Counted from the first letter of the stretch, positions 1 to 10,095 are shown. The stretch is 64,000 nt of DNA from Cladocopium goreaui (GCA_947184155.2 CAMXCT020001403.1:81916-145915); one strand, 5' to 3'. A program made the numbers and translations. The notes: generated by a model from the sequence alone, not told the origin.

Positions 1-1
1 C

Positions 2-370
2 ATTTGGGCTTTTGACTTGTTTCCTTTTTACGGGGGTACAACACTCAAACAAGTACAAATGGTTGTGGTTCAAGGTGGTTTCAGAGACCGCTGGCAGCGT
101 CAATTTCAGTCCAGACAGCATGGAGCTGCCGGCAGTCAATGTGAGGACTCACAGCAGGATCCTTTTGGGTCGCAGCGTGATGAATTTTCAGATGTGGCTG
201 ATGATTCTTTTCTTCATGTGCATGGTTTTGCAGGTTCTGATGCTGAAGGCAGTCTTGACTTGCTTTTTGACCCTGAACAGAACTTGGAACAGAACAATTT
301 TGTCGGAGGGTTCCCAGCCACGCTTCCTGGAGCCCAGACCAAAGTCCAGACCTTAGAGCATTGTGAGTGA
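2..370 (+). other. Possible 3' part of an ORF upstream of YR (outer element)
   Basis: The second frame is open from the window edge to a TGA at 368-370. It encodes a hydrophilic, acidic stretch rich in D, E, Q and S (for example SDAEGSLDLLFDPEQN). It overlaps the beginning of the YR frame by a few bases. It could be the N-terminal part of the YR protein separated by a frameshift, or the tail of another ORF. I recognise no domain. A chance ORF is possible. Confidence 0.3.
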
Positions 371-419
371 AGTCACACGCAGCCTTGGAGTGAAGCGCAC
401 TGCAGATGAGTTTGCATCC

Positions 420-2105
420 ATGAAGGTACACGGACATTTTTCTGAGATGAAGCAACCATGGCAAAGGGGTCCACTATCTCCTTTATTTGCAAAGCAGAAG
501 TCGTTTTGGGAAAAGCCTGCAACTGCCAGTTTGTTTTCAGTCGTGGGCATGTCTGACCATGTTACTGCAAGTGATTCAGCGGCAGCGATTCCACGCCCTG
601 TCAAGCAACTGGAAGCCACAGTCCAGCGCCTCAGGATGACCAGGGTCGTCTCGAGTGATGATGATTTTCGCAGGTTATCCCTATCCAGGTTCAAAACCAT
701 GGTGTTGCTGGAGGTTGATGCAACCAGACTTGGACTCTCATTATTGACTTTTGCTGGTACTCTGTGCTCAAACGAGGAACTGGGACAGATTTTCAACGAT
801 GTTTTTGCACCAAAATCTTCTGGTACAATTCTCAAGCGTTGCAATTCCATGTGGAGGTTTTCATGTTGGCTGCAAACCAAGTTTTTGGGGTCCCCGTTCA
901 ACCAGAGCGAGGGAATTGTGTACGCCTACATTTGCCACCTCCGCACTTCAGAGGCTGGGGCAACAACGCCAGCACAATTTGTTGAGGCATTGCGCTTTTC
1001 AAATGCCCTGCTTGGCTTTTGCAAGACCAGCCTTGATGATATGCTCAGTGCACGTGTTGTGGGTGCCTCACACTCCATATATCTGACAAAGAGGGTGCGC
1101 CGGCCGGCAGAGGTGCTCACTGTTTCTGAGGTTCAACAGCTGGAATCCATTTGTTTGCAGGACGAGTTGCTGCATCACCGTGTCATTGCTGGTCATTTTC
1201 TCTTTTGCATGATGGCAGCTGCTAGGTGGCATGATTCAATGCATGTTGTCTCCATGGAACTTTCGAAGGCAGACCACCTTTGCTTGTTGGAGGCGGCAAC
1301 ATCGAAGCACAAGTCGTCCCGTACCAAGGAACAGCAGAGGGAGCTGCTGCCATTTACTGCACTGGGACAAACCCTGGCTGTTGAAAGCTGGGCAGACTCT
1401 TGGTCCGAACATCAAGGCGATTGGGCAGACACAAAGATGTCAACCGCTGAGGCCACTTTTTGGCCGAGAGAACTGCTGGAGCTGCTGGAGCCCATGGTAG
1501 GGCCAGACCGGTCGGCAGTGCTGACTGTGCACGGCCTGAAGGCCACGATGTTGAGCTGGGCGGCAAAGAGCATGTTGTTCACCCCAGAGGAGCAACTGGC
1601 GCTTGGACACCATGTGAGCTCTCACTACAAGTCTGCCTTGATCTACTCTCGTGATAATCAGATTGGCCTTTGCAAAAAGATTTATGACATGATGGACAAG
1701 ATCAAAGCAGGTACTTTCAACCCCGATGGCAGCCGCGTTCAGAGGTTGCTGCAACTAACGATGGCCAGGGCCCAAGAGTTGCAGTCAGATGATGACAGTG
1801 ACACTTCATCTACCTCCACTGACGCTTCAAGTGTGGCTTCATCAGAGGGGGAGCACCGTGAGCCGGAACCGTCCTCTTTCAGACGGTTGGATGCAGCAGA
1901 CATTGACCGAGACCACTGCTTCATCAACACAAGATCCAGGGTCGTTCACTTGCAGCTTCTGGGTCAACAAAAATTTTGGTGTGGAAGATGTGCCTCCTCA
2001 TCGTTCAGGAAGGCATCCAGAGATGATTTAGCAAACGCAGAGACTGTGATTTGCGCCAGCTGCTCACACTCTTTCAGAGCGGCGAACCCAGACGATGCAA
2101 CCTAA
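420..2105 (+). CDS. Tyrosine recombinase (integrase) of the outer element
   Basis: Predicted DNA strand-exchange enzyme that would integrate the circular retrotransposon copy. The frame is open from 357 to a TAA at 2103-2105; the first ATG is at 420. The C-terminal half carries the family's catalytic pattern: Arg in AAARWHDSM (codon near 1222), the HxxK box HGLKATMLSW (near 1531), His in LGHHVS (near 1606) and the Tyr nucleophile in LIYSRD (near 1644). A Ser/Asp-rich low-complexity stretch follows (about 1786-1850). The tail has CxxC pairs (CGRC and CASC), which may bind zinc. The homologue in the inner element is at 6349-8298. The YR gene precedes Gag here, whereas it usually lies 3' of RT/RNase H in DIRS-order elements. 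The catalytic residues look intact. Confidence 0.85.
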   Translation: MKVHGHFSEMKQPWQRGPLSPLFAKQKSFWEKPATASLFSVVGMSDHVTASDSAAAIPRPVKQLEATVQRLRMTRVVSSDDDFRRLSLSRFKTMVLLEVDATRLGLSLLTFAGTLCSNEELGQIFNDVFAPKSSGTILKRCNSMWRFSCWLQTKFLGSPFNQSEGIVYAYICHLRTSEAGATTPAQFVEALRFSNALLGFCKTSLDDMLSARVVGASHSIYLTKRVRRPAEVLTVSEVQQLESICLQDELLHHRVIAGHFLFCMMAAARWHDSMHVVSMELSKADHLCLLEAATSKHKSSRTKEQQRELLPFTALGQTLAVESWADSWSEHQGDWADTKMSTAEATFWPRELLELLEPMVGPDRSAVLTVHGLKATMLSWAAKSMLFTPEEQLALGHHVSSHYKSALIYSRDNQIGLCKKIYDMMDKIKAGTFNPDGSRVQRLLQLTMARAQELQSDDDSDTSSTSTDASSVASSEGEHREPEPSSFRRLDAADIDRDHCFINTRSRVVHLQLLGQQKFWCGRCASSSFRKASRDDLANAETVICASCSHSFRAANPDDAT

Positions 2106-2684
2106 ATGAACTCCAATTGAGGCAGTTCCGGCATTCCAGAAAGCCTGCATAGAAGATGCACTTTCTGTTGCGCTGCAGATAGAAAAAGGTTCAGCTTCAA
2201 GAGTCGTTTTAATTTGTTTCTTGTTGAATCGAATTTGAGTGCAACCAAATGCATCATTTCAGACCAAGTTGCAACGTGTCATCCACGCCAACCCACACCA
2301 TGTCCAAAATTGCATTTCAAACCGGACCCATCGCAGGACCAATCAACAAGAACCCGATGCCTAACATGTTTCATTTGCATGTGGCAGAGGTCAATTTTGA
2401 AATGTCCTTGAGATTGGAATCATCCGAGTTCATTTGCAATTTCTTAGCTGAGCTGCGTGAACACCACGGCATTGCACAAAATTTTAACTTGGTACTTCAA
2501 GTTGCTTTGCTAACCAATCTCAGTGTGAATTTTTTTTGTCACACTCCATCGGACACTCGTGTGTTTTGGTTTTCTTCAATCCTTCACTCCCCCAACCTTA
2601 ATTTGTTGTGGATTTTCAACTGGCATCAATAGCCAAATTGTACTTGTTCAGCTGGCCCTCCTTGGGCACCTTGTCGCGAGCTCA
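2106..2684 (+). other. Non-coding spacer between YR and Gag (outer element)
   Basis: About 580 bp without a convincing ORF. The Gag frame is open upstream to about 2556 but has no ATG there. The inner element has a spacer of similar length at the same place (8299-8895), so it may hold a promoter or translation signal for the downstream genes. I see no clear motif. Confidence 0.5.
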
Positions 2685-3869
2685 ATGGCAATAGATTCCA
2701 AAGTTGCTTTCGCAAATCGCGCACTGGAACTTGGAATTACGGAAGCTGAAATTGATGCGCTGAAAGGAGTCAACATAACCAGTTATGCTACTTATGCTTA
2801 CTGTTGCAATTTTCAACCTGGTCAAGCTGACGATGCACCCCTGACAGCTTTCTTGACCACAACGCTGGGAGCCGAGCCTTCAGCTTCAGTTGCATCGAAG
2901 TTTCGTAGGCTGTTTTTCGAAGCGCATGCACTTTCACTTGAAGACTTGAAATCTAGGGCAGAACGATCTGAGTCCAGTGAAGCTCAGGTCATTCCTTTGG
3001 CAGAAAAGATGGATAGGATCAGGCTCCAAAAGGAGCGACTTGCTGGCATAAGTTTTACCCCGCAATCAGAGCCTTCACATAGCCTTATTGACAAGGTGTG
3101 CAAGCAGCTCGATGACAACGTTGTGTCCTACATTGAACTTCAGAAATGCACTTCGAGACAAGATGAAACTTTGCATGCCAAGACAGACACTGCCTTGTCT
3201 TTGGACCTGTCAGGGAGCCTGAAACTCAACAAAAGGCAAAAGTTGGAAGATACAAACGTGACAGGAGAACACCGCCTCAGACAGGCATTCTTACGTAGGA
3301 ACCTTGCCTACGACCTAGCTGGGATTGGCACCTTTTCAGTGATGGGTTTGTGGACGCAGAAGCTCTTTGAGAAGATGAATGGGGCCCCTTTGGCGAATTA
3401 CCGCAGTATTTCAGCTGAGCAAATTCTCAACGCTGACAAGACTCTTTGGGCTAAGCTGTCAAACGAAACCAGAGGACAGCTTCAGCCCAAAACTGGAGAC
3501 CCAAAGGCCTTTGACACAGCCTTTCAGAAGTTTTCTGAGCACCCTGAAGTACTGCAGCACATGTGTCTGTTACAGAGCAGCGCATCATCCAGACCTGAGC
3601 AAGGGGCGAGCTTTTCCCATTCAGCAAAGGGAAAAGGTCAACATTTCTCAGAAGGCAAAGGCAAACATGGCAGGGGCAAATCAAAGGCGCCTGGTCCTGG
3701 GATTCAAGTTCCAGATAATTGTGAGATTTTTGTCGATGGAGAACAATTGAGCAAGCGTTGGCAGATTGGACGATGCACTGCGAAGGTTAAGCCAGGGAAG
3801 AGATGCATGGTTGGTTATCATATGTGTTGGAAAAAGGGATGCCACAAGAACCACCCGGGCAATGAGTAA
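2685..3869 (+). CDS. Gag-like nucleocapsid protein of the outer element
   Basis: A 394-residue protein from the ATG at 2685; the frame stays open upstream but without ATG. It would package the element RNA. The N-terminal two thirds are helical and charged and align in general pattern with the inner element's Gag: both have a block like RLQKERLAGI/RRLAAQQARITGI followed by SH.LID, and a later LA[FY]DLxG motif. The C-terminus is basic and rich in Cys and His (GKRCMVGYHMCWKKGCHKNH), resembling a degenerate zinc-binding region. The inner copy has a clean CX2CX4HX4C knuckle in the same place. It ends in TAA, closely followed by TGA, just before the MT-like frame, which is in another register here. 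Confidence 0.7.
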   Translation: MAIDSKVAFANRALELGITEAEIDALKGVNITSYATYAYCCNFQPGQADDAPLTAFLTTTLGAEPSASVASKFRRLFFEAHALSLEDLKSRAERSESSEAQVIPLAEKMDRIRLQKERLAGISFTPQSEPSHSLIDKVCKQLDDNVVSYIELQKCTSRQDETLHAKTDTALSLDLSGSLKLNKRQKLEDTNVTGEHRLRQAFLRRNLAYDLAGIGTFSVMGLWTQKLFEKMNGAPLANYRSISAEQILNADKTLWAKLSNETRGQLQPKTGDPKAFDTAFQKFSEHPEVLQHMCLLQSSASSRPEQGASFSHSAKGKGQHFSEGKGKHGRGKSKAPGPGIQVPDNCEIFVDGEQLSKRWQIGRCTAKVKPGKRCMVGYHMCWKKGCHKNHPGNE

Positions 3870-3888
3870 TGAGTGCCCAATCTGACAC

Positions 3889-4851
3889 TTGCAAACGAAG
3901 GAGCAGTTGAATTTCACCCCTACACATTTTGTGGAGGATGCAGTTTTCACCTTGCAACCAGTGACTATAGAAGTTTGTTGTGGGTCAGCGGGACTGTCTT
4001 CCGCCTTAAGGCGCTTGGGTTTCCATGTCCATGCAATCGACCACTCGGCCAACCGGCACTCACCAAAGGTTAGAACGCTGGTTTTGGATGTTTCAAATCT
4101 GCAGCAGCTGCAGTTACTGGAGTCAATGATAAAGTTTGTCAAGCCATGCTATATACACCTGGGCTTACCGTGCGGAACGTGTCCAAGAGCAAGAGAGAAG
4201 CCCATGCCTAAAAGCATGGGCGGGCACATGGGCCCTCAACCTTTGAGGGATGCTGACAACTTGTTGGGTCTGCCTCACCTTTGTGGGGCTGACCTGACCA
4301 AGGTGACCTTGGCAAACCAGCTCTACCGCGCTGCAATTGTCATTCTACAACTGTGTTTTGTTTTGGGCTGCCTGGTATCCATAGAGAACCCCGGCCGCTC
4401 CTGGTTGTGGCCGCTGCTGGCGCTCCTGGTTCATGAAACTCAGGATCAACCTTTTACTCAATGGTTTTCGAAATTGGAGGCAGTTTATTTCGATGCTTGT
4501 GCGCATGGCAGCTCAAGGGACAAACGCACTAAGCTGCTTGCCACGAGCGACCTTTTTTCCACCCTGGCGATTGACTGCTCTGGGGACCATCAGCATGCAT
4601 CCTGGCAACCTTTCCGTGGCGAGCATGTTGTTTTTCCAACAGCGATGGAGGCTGAATATCCTCCGCTGCTATGCAACCGTATGGCTGAATGTGTGCGACA
4701 GTCAGCAGCACACATGGGTGTTATCCCAAGCCTTCAACCACGCTTGAAGGAGCTGCTCAACCTGAGTTTGGGGCATCAGACCTTGCGGCATGAGCCATTG
4801 ATTCCAGAGTATGCAACGGTTTTTTCAAACAGATGCTCCCATTCAACATGA
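3889..4851 (+). CDS. C5-methyltransferase-like domain ORF (outer element)
   Basis: The frame opens after a TGA at 3883-3885 and has no ATG before motif I, so it was probably made as part of a polyprotein. Motif I-like: EVCCGSAGLSSALRRLGF (SAM-binding loop, codons near 3970), with the acidic end of strand 2 in HAID. Motif IV-like: HLGLPCGTCPRARE (Cys near 4172). Motif VI-like: SIENPGRSWLW (near 4380-4410). A further conserved region carries HGSSRDKRTKLL and FPTAMEAEYPPLLC (near 4630-4675). Presence of the PC and EN motifs is typical of cytosine-C5 methyltransferases, but the target-recognition region and motif VIII are not recognisable, so the substrate is unknown. A similar domain is fused to RT in the inner element and to the LINE ORF2 at 39906-40800. 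Confidence 0.72.
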   Translation: MQTKEQLNFTPTHFVEDAVFTLQPVTIEVCCGSAGLSSALRRLGFHVHAIDHSANRHSPKVRTLVLDVSNLQQLQLLESMIKFVKPCYIHLGLPCGTCPRAREKPMPKSMGGHMGPQPLRDADNLLGLPHLCGADLTKVTLANQLYRAAIVILQLCFVLGCLVSIENPGRSWLWPLLALLVHETQDQPFTQWFSKLEAVYFDACAHGSSRDKRTKLLATSDLFSTLAIDCSGDHQHASWQPFRGEHVVFPTAMEAEYPPLLCNRMAECVRQSAAHMGVIPSLQPRLKELLNLSLGHQTLRHEPLIPEYATVFSNRCSHST

Positions 4852-5284
4852 ATCACATAAACTCCTGTCAGCTCCTTTTTCACAGGGGCACCATAGCACT
4901 GAGCAGCCAGAAGGAACACAGGAACACAAGTCAAAGAGACCGCGAAAGGAGTTTAAATATGGGGTGTGGCATACACCCGAACAGTTCCTGACTAGAGCTG
5001 AAGCTGTTGTTCACCCCATGGACAATGAATCCTTTCTGCATGTGGCTACAAAGGATGCTATCAAGAAAGTGGTCAGAACTGACCCTCTGGTATTGGCACA
5101 GGAGCGCTTGGCCACCGTTTTCAACCTGCGTAAATTCACAAACGAACTCAATTGCCAAGAGTTGGCACTCAAGGACACAATGCACCCAGATGTCAAAAGA
5201 TGCACAGCGTCCAAGAACATCCTCCTTTTCGAGCACGTCCTTAAACAGCTTGGCTTTGGGATATGGAGGTTGTTTCCCTGTTGA
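4811..5284 (+). pseudogene. Linker between MT-like domain and RT (outer element), frameshifted
   Basis: Continues the pol polyprotein in frame 2 after the MT-like ORF ends in frame 1. It encodes a hydrophilic linker and a helical region (YGVWHTPEQFLTRAEA and onwards) that corresponds to the segment HFGIPREPADFVNEAF in the inner element, where MT and RT are in one ORF. The outer copy therefore has a frameshift between about 4811 and 4851 and a second near 5255-5284. These are most simply explained as inactivating indels. Confidence 0.65.
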
Positions 5285-5698
5285 AGCAGGGAATTCCCCT
5301 GGTTGGGTTGCAAGCGGCCCCTAATGGATACAGAGAGCAGCTGGTGCCAGCATCCATCACAGAGGACGAGTTGCTACAATCAGCAGCTTGGAGGCGTAAG
5401 TCTCTGATGTGTCAATCCAAGCGCTTCAAACCTGAAGAGGAAGCCGCTCTCCTCGAGACCACGGCTGAAGAAGTGGCAAAGGGTTTTTTGGAGGGGCCGT
5501 ATTCAGAACAGGAAATTTCCGTTTTGTTGGAAACCGAAGACTGGTCCCTCAGCCCGCGTTTCGTCCTCTTCCAGGGCACTGGCGGCAAGATCAGAGTGAT
5601 AGATGATGCAAAGAAGAGCTCGGTCAATGCAGCTTACAGTTCCACCGTCAAGTTGCAGCTCCAGGATGTGGACTATGCGGCTAACATGGTTCTGTTTT
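5263..5698 (+). pseudogene. N-terminal part of reverse transcriptase (outer element), cut by the inner element
   Basis: The frame resumes with DMEVVSLLKQGIPLVG and reaches the RT N-terminal motif GGKIRVIDDAKKSSVNAAY (near 5581-5640), equivalent to KNKIRMIDDFSVSRINHTY in the inner element. At 5698/5699 the coding sequence stops matching RT and runs into repeat A1 of the inner element, where the frame closes at 5814. The RT continues at 14461. Joining 5698 to 14461 keeps the frame open and leads directly to the next RT motif (GKTFDLSKAYKQ). Confidence 0.85.
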
Positions 5699-6076
5699 GC
5701 TGGAACTCTTCGAAGAAGATGAAAGCCTTATTTCCCAAGCAAGCAAATTTTTGTTTAGCCAAACATTTGGCTAAGAAACAAAAAAGGTGCACAAACTTCT
5801 GGCATATCTTCTAGAGTATTTCTAGAAAGCATCTGACAAATTTGGTCAAACCTTTTTGACACCAACTCATTGTCCAACTCCGTATTTCATTGACAATTTT
5901 ATAACACAAACTGTCAAACTTATTTAAACAGTCACACTGTGATCAATTAAATCATTTCAGTTGCGTCACTTGCATCTAATCTGCCTGATGTCAAGTATAT
6001 ATATCTCTGCAACTGTGATCATTCAAGGTGTGGGTGGGTAGGGCTCCTCAAACATTTTCATGAGGATTCAAAAATT
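5699..6076 (+). repeat. A1: left split direct repeat of the inner element
   Basis: A 378-bp segment starting GCTGGAACTCTTCG, repeated at 13688-14065 with a single C/T difference near 6033. It is AT-rich and contains no gene; the short ORF running through it is read-in from the interrupted RT. It forms the 5' terminus of the element and would contain or adjoin the promoter. Confidence 0.93.
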
Positions 6077-6117
6077 GCATTGGGGTTCTGTTTTTGTTTG
6101 ACATGTTTTGTGACAAT

Positions 6118-6250
6118 CAATGGAATCGAAGGGTGCGAATAAGGCTGCTTATTCGCGCCCTTGACATCCTGCATTTCACATTTGACAAATCAATGGAATC
6201 GAAGGGTGCGAATAAGGCTGCTTATTCGCGCCCTTGACATCCTTCCTGCA
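6118..6250 (+). repeat. Tandem 73-bp repeat, each unit with a 13-bp hairpin
   Basis: Two tandem copies (73-bp period) in the leader between A1 and the YR gene. Each contains a stem-loop with arms GGGTGCGAATAAG and CTTATTCGCGCCC around a GCTG loop, at 6131-6160 and 6204-6233. The one mismatch in the stem becomes a G-U pair in RNA. Possible roles are transcript processing, translation control or packaging; none is shown by sequence alone. Confidence 0.85.
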
Positions 6251-6348
6251 TTTCACATGAAAGAAGTGAATTCTTTTTGCCATTACATGTTTCAGACCTT
6301 GTCTTTTCGCACAATAGCACCGGGCGCTCCGTAGCAGTGCAAGCCTTC

Positions 6349-8298
6349 ATGCTGGCATCCTGCAGTGCTCGCGTTTTGATCGCAGTGGTGTCCTGGAGCT
6401 TAGCAGTGCGGAACTTTGACATCAACATGAAGGGGTCACAGTTGATTTTTTCGAAATCTTGGAGTGAACTCCCAGCTGAACCTGCAGTAACATTGCCGTG
6501 GGAATCAGGTTGTTGGAGGCACATCATAGGTGGTAAGAGTTTGTTCAACTTGAAACCTGCTACCATGAAACGACCCATGCCGCCACCACTGTTTTATGAG
6601 AGTCCTGCTACAGCTCAGCTACCTCCTGAGAAAAAGCAGCGCGCTCAGAGTGTTGTTGCAACATCTTGGAAACAGGTAGTCAAAAGTGGAGTTGAAGACA
6701 GCTGGACGGAGATGAGAGACTCACAGTTTCAAATTGCTCTCGAACGGTGGTTAGATGTGCTTTTGCAGTTGCCTGACAGTTGCAGCGTCGTGGTACAGCT
6801 GAGACAAGTTGGAGATGTCTCACATCAGTTGAGGATGCTGCGTGACATTTTTTGTAGAAAGGCGCCTCAGACTTTGCTCAAGAGATGTCACTCCTTTTTG
6901 CGTTTCGTGCACCACCTGAAGCTCACAGGCAAATCTTTTCCAGGCTCAGAAAGTGACCTTTATGCATACTTGTGTCATCTTCGTGATTCAGGTGCCGCCA
7001 CATCCAACTTGCAGAGCATTGTACAAGCTTTGAATTTTGCACAGCATGTTGTTGGATTGCAAGAGCTCATGACAATCACGATGTCAAGGAGATGCATAGG
7101 TGCTGTAGGCACCAAGAATTCTGGACCGAAGAGGCAAGCACATCCGTTCAAGGTTGCAGAGGTCATGGCACTCCACTCAGCACTGCACGACACTTTTGAA
7201 GACCCCTGGACTCGTGTTTTTGCAGGCACAGTGCTTTTTGCAATTTACAGTCGTAGCAGGTGGATGGACATGCAACATGCTGAGTTCATGGAGGTCGATT
7301 CAGATATGACTGGAGCTGTAGCCTTTGTGGAGCTGCACATTTCAGTTCACAAATGTCAAGAGTCAACTGCCTTTCGCAACACCTTTTTGACAGCTGTTTC
7401 ACCGAACTACGGGGTCACTAATGAACCGTGGATACAGGTATGGCTGGACATCAGGCAACAACTTGGCATCGACTTGAGCTCAGGCCTTCCCACATTGCCA
7501 GCCCCAAACTCAGAAGGTGCAGCTACAAAGCGTCCATTGGGAACAGACGAAATGAAGCAATGGTTGCATATGGTGTTGGCCGCCAAAGGGATTTGTCTTG
7601 ATGGCAGAAGGCTCACATCACACAGTTGCAAGTGCACCATTTTGAGTTGGCTGGCAAAACGTGGTGACGATTGGGCTGACCGCATGGCGCTGGGTGGACA
7701 TGTCTCATTTATGAAATCTGCCATTGTTTACAGCAGGGATGCTATGGCTAGACCGCTTAGACTGCTGGAATCATTGTTGCTTGACATCAGAGTTGGACGA
7801 TTTGCACCGGATGAGACAAGGAGTGGAAGATTCAAGGACATCTCTTCGGATGTTGCAGCCCATTGCATGCAATCCAATGAAGTGAGCTTTCAAGACGGCG
7901 CCGGTGATTTGTTCAGCCATCATGTTGAACCGAGTTTGAGTGTGCCGCCTGAAGTTGTTGACTTGGAGGCCGATTGCAACAGTGAAGTCAAGCTTGAGGA
8001 TCAAGAGAGCAGCAACTCAGACTCCGATGCGCCCACCACCTCATCAAGTGAGGACGAAGAAGGAGCTCAGTACACAGGAGCAGCACGTTCAATGCGGTTG
8101 CCTACCATTCCAGACACCTTGAAACTCATTCAGCATGTTAAATACAAGACGTTACACCTCATGGAGAAACAGAATTTCAGAATCATGTTGTGCGGTCTCA
8201 CAGCAACTGAAGGTAGGTATGAGGGAGCTTCAGTGGCACGCTTCGACACTCCGTGCTGCCATTGGTGCTGGAAGCACAAGAAGGACTATGAGTCTTGA
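6349..8298 (+). CDS. Tyrosine recombinase (integrase) of the inner element
   Basis: Integrates the circular element copy into the genome. The frame is open from about 6277 with its first ATG at 6349; later ATGs at 6427 and 6565 are also possible starts, and similarity to the outer copy begins near 6560-6700. Catalytic pattern in the C-terminal half: Arg in YSRSRWMDM (codon 7258), HSCKCTILSW box (His at 7621), His in LGGHVS (near 7699) and Tyr in IVYSRD (near 7732). This matches the R-HxxK/R-H-Y set of tyrosine recombinases. Downstream is an acidic Ser/Asp/Glu-rich segment (about 7960-8070) and a tail with PCCHWCWKHKK, possibly zinc binding. The ORF is intact and precedes Gag. Confidence 0.88.
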   Translation: MLASCSARVLIAVVSWSLAVRNFDINMKGSQLIFSKSWSELPAEPAVTLPWESGCWRHIIGGKSLFNLKPATMKRPMPPPLFYESPATAQLPPEKKQRAQSVVATSWKQVVKSGVEDSWTEMRDSQFQIALERWLDVLLQLPDSCSVVVQLRQVGDVSHQLRMLRDIFCRKAPQTLLKRCHSFLRFVHHLKLTGKSFPGSESDLYAYLCHLRDSGAATSNLQSIVQALNFAQHVVGLQELMTITMSRRCIGAVGTKNSGPKRQAHPFKVAEVMALHSALHDTFEDPWTRVFAGTVLFAIYSRSRWMDMQHAEFMEVDSDMTGAVAFVELHISVHKCQESTAFRNTFLTAVSPNYGVTNEPWIQVWLDIRQQLGIDLSSGLPTLPAPNSEGAATKRPLGTDEMKQWLHMVLAAKGICLDGRRLTSHSCKCTILSWLAKRGDDWADRMALGGHVSFMKSAIVYSRDAMARPLRLLESLLLDIRVGRFAPDETRSGRFKDISSDVAAHCMQSNEVSFQDGAGDLFSHHVEPSLSVPPEVVDLEADCNSEVKLEDQESSNSDSDAPTTSSSEDEEGAQYTGAARSMRLPTIPDTLKLIQHVKYKTLHLMEKQNFRIMLCGLTATEGRYEGASVARFDTPCCHWCWKHKKDYES

Positions 8299-8895
8299 CA
8301 TGCACACGCTGAGTTGCGGTGTTAAAAAAATTGAGTAGCCGACTTCATGTCACACCATGTCAATTGACGTTTTCTTTATGTCAGTTTGAGCAATGTCAAC
8401 AGTGCATTTTTGAAACGTTCAAGCAATGATCACTGTGGAGTGAGCATGAAGCGTTCATGGAGGAAACCTGGAAACATATCCTGCCTCCAAACTTTGCAAC
8501 GCCGTTCATGTGTCAGAATCTTCAAGTCATTGTGAAACCATTGCATGTCTTTGAACGTTTGCAGATGCGTGACTTGTAATTTCTAGAAGGTGTTGGCATG
8601 GCAGGCAAACTCAGAATTTTTTCTCGGACCGTCAGTTTGTGCACAGCAGTGCGGGCGGAAACGAACCGAGGAGAGAAATCACCGTGCATGACTTAATCAT
8701 GAATAAAGGGTCATGCAACAAACAGCTTGATTTCATTTAATCTTTCAACAGACAGCTTCAAAAACATGACAACGATGTCACACGGTCATTAGAAAACTTT
8801 TTCATGAAAGCACAACGTACGGCGACAGCAATAGTATTATGTTTTCTTTGGTTTGCTATTGTATGTAGTAGAATCTCACCACCTGCCAATACGTG
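8299..8895 (+). other. Non-coding spacer between YR and Gag (inner element)
   Basis: About 600 bp without a supported ORF, at the same place as the spacer of the outer element. It may hold signals for expressing Gag-Pol separately from YR. No motif is identifiable by eye. Confidence 0.5.
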
Positions 8896-10095
8896 ATGGC
8901 CCTGGTTGACTCGACAGCTTCTTTTGAGAAGCGTTGCAACGAGCTGCAAGACGGGTTGCATGAAGTCTTCAGTGACGCTGGTATCAACACCTTCTCGTCA
9001 CTCGCTTTTGCAGTTGGCACGCCTCAGAGTGCACCAGCTGATGATGACATGCAGAGGTTTACAGACAGATTGATGGGCGGCCCAGCAACATTAGCAGATC
9101 TGTCTGTGGTCAAGCGCATTCACTTCGAGGCAGTCACTTTGGTCATGGTCGACCTCCAGAAGCATTCGTCAGCCCAAGACATTTCAGAACCAGGGCGTAG
9201 CCTACCGTTTGTCGAGAAACAGCGGAGACTGGCAGCGCAACAGGCCAGAATCACTGGGATCAGCCACAAGCACGAGCAGCAGGCGTCTCATGCTTTGATC
9301 GACGCATGTTTCCAGATGATTGAGAATGGCTCTTTAGTTTACATAGCCCCATCGAAGTGTGGGTCGCGAGATCAGGAGATACAACAGGATTCAAAGACAA
9401 GGCAGAAGCAGCTGATCACCGTAGAACAGGGAGCCTTGAAGACGGTTGCGAGTCCAAACCTACCTGTTGTTGACGTGGGTACGGAATTACGATTGATGTA
9501 CGCCCTGCAAAGGCGTGGTTTGGCGTTTGACCTCGTAGGTCTTATGTCTTGGGAAACGCATACGGATTGGAGCAATAAGCTCTTCAGGGCCCTTATGGCT
9601 GATGCAATTCCGAACTTCAGCCCAATCTCCATTGACCAGTTGTTGCGTGCAGACCAGGAACTTTTCTTGCTCCTAGCAGCTGAGCACACTGGTGCGTTGA
9701 AAGCCGCTGCAGCAGACGCGGATCCACCTCTTGACCAAGAAGTTCGCAGGCTCATGAATGACCCCAGGATCAACGTCCATCTCACTCCGATTCAACGAGT
9801 TGAGAAACGACCAGCACCAATTGGCTCACCTTCCCAAGGGCCTCCAAACAGGAACAACACGAACAAGAAGCAGAAAGGAGAAGTGCCCAAGACACCTAGC
9901 CAGGTGCCAAATGAGCTGCAGGGGTTGCATACAAAAACCAAAGATGGAAAGCCTATTTGTTGGCGCAGAAACCTGAAAAGAGGTTGCCGCAACGCGGTGA
10001 AGAATGGGCGATGCCGATTTGGGTATCATACATGTATGAAGTGCTTAAAGCCAGGGCATGGAGCAGCAGAATGCAGTGGAGAAAGGGCCTCGTGA
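8896..10095 (+). CDS. Gag-like protein with CCHC zinc knuckle (inner element)
   Basis: A 399-residue protein from the ATG at 8896. It would bind and package the element RNA. The N-terminal region is mostly helical. A basic, Pro/Gln/Asn-rich linker (about 9790-9900) precedes the Cys-rich end CWRRNLKRGCRNAVKNGRC and a classical zinc knuckle CMKCLKPGHGAAEC (CX2CX4HX4C, near 10036-10077). The single TGA at 10093-10095 is followed by CAA, and the same frame then stays open into the MT-RT ORF. Gag and Pol could thus be linked by stop-codon readthrough. Confidence 0.85.
   Translation: MALVDSTASFEKRCNELQDGLHEVFSDAGINTFSSLAFAVGTPQSAPADDDMQRFTDRLMGGPATLADLSVVKRIHFEAVTLVMVDLQKHSSAQDISEPGRSLPFVEKQRRLAAQQARITGISHKHEQQASHALIDACFQMIENGSLVYIAPSKCGSRDQEIQQDSKTRQKQLITVEQGALKTVASPNLPVVDVGTELRLMYALQRRGLAFDLVGLMSWETHTDWSNKLFRALMADAIPNFSPISIDQLLRADQELFLLLAAEHTGALKAAAADADPPLDQEVRRLMNDPRINVHLTPIQRVEKRPAPIGSPSQGPPNRNNTNKKQKGEVPKTPSQVPNELQGLHTKTKDGKPICWRRNLKRGCRNAVKNGRCRFGYHTCMKCLKPGHGAAECSGERAS

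Noticed and set aside
5699-5814. Coding extension of the outer RT into A1 (repeated also at 13688-13803)
   Set aside because: The same peptide is encoded in both A repeats and has no relation to RT; it is read-through into repeat DNA.
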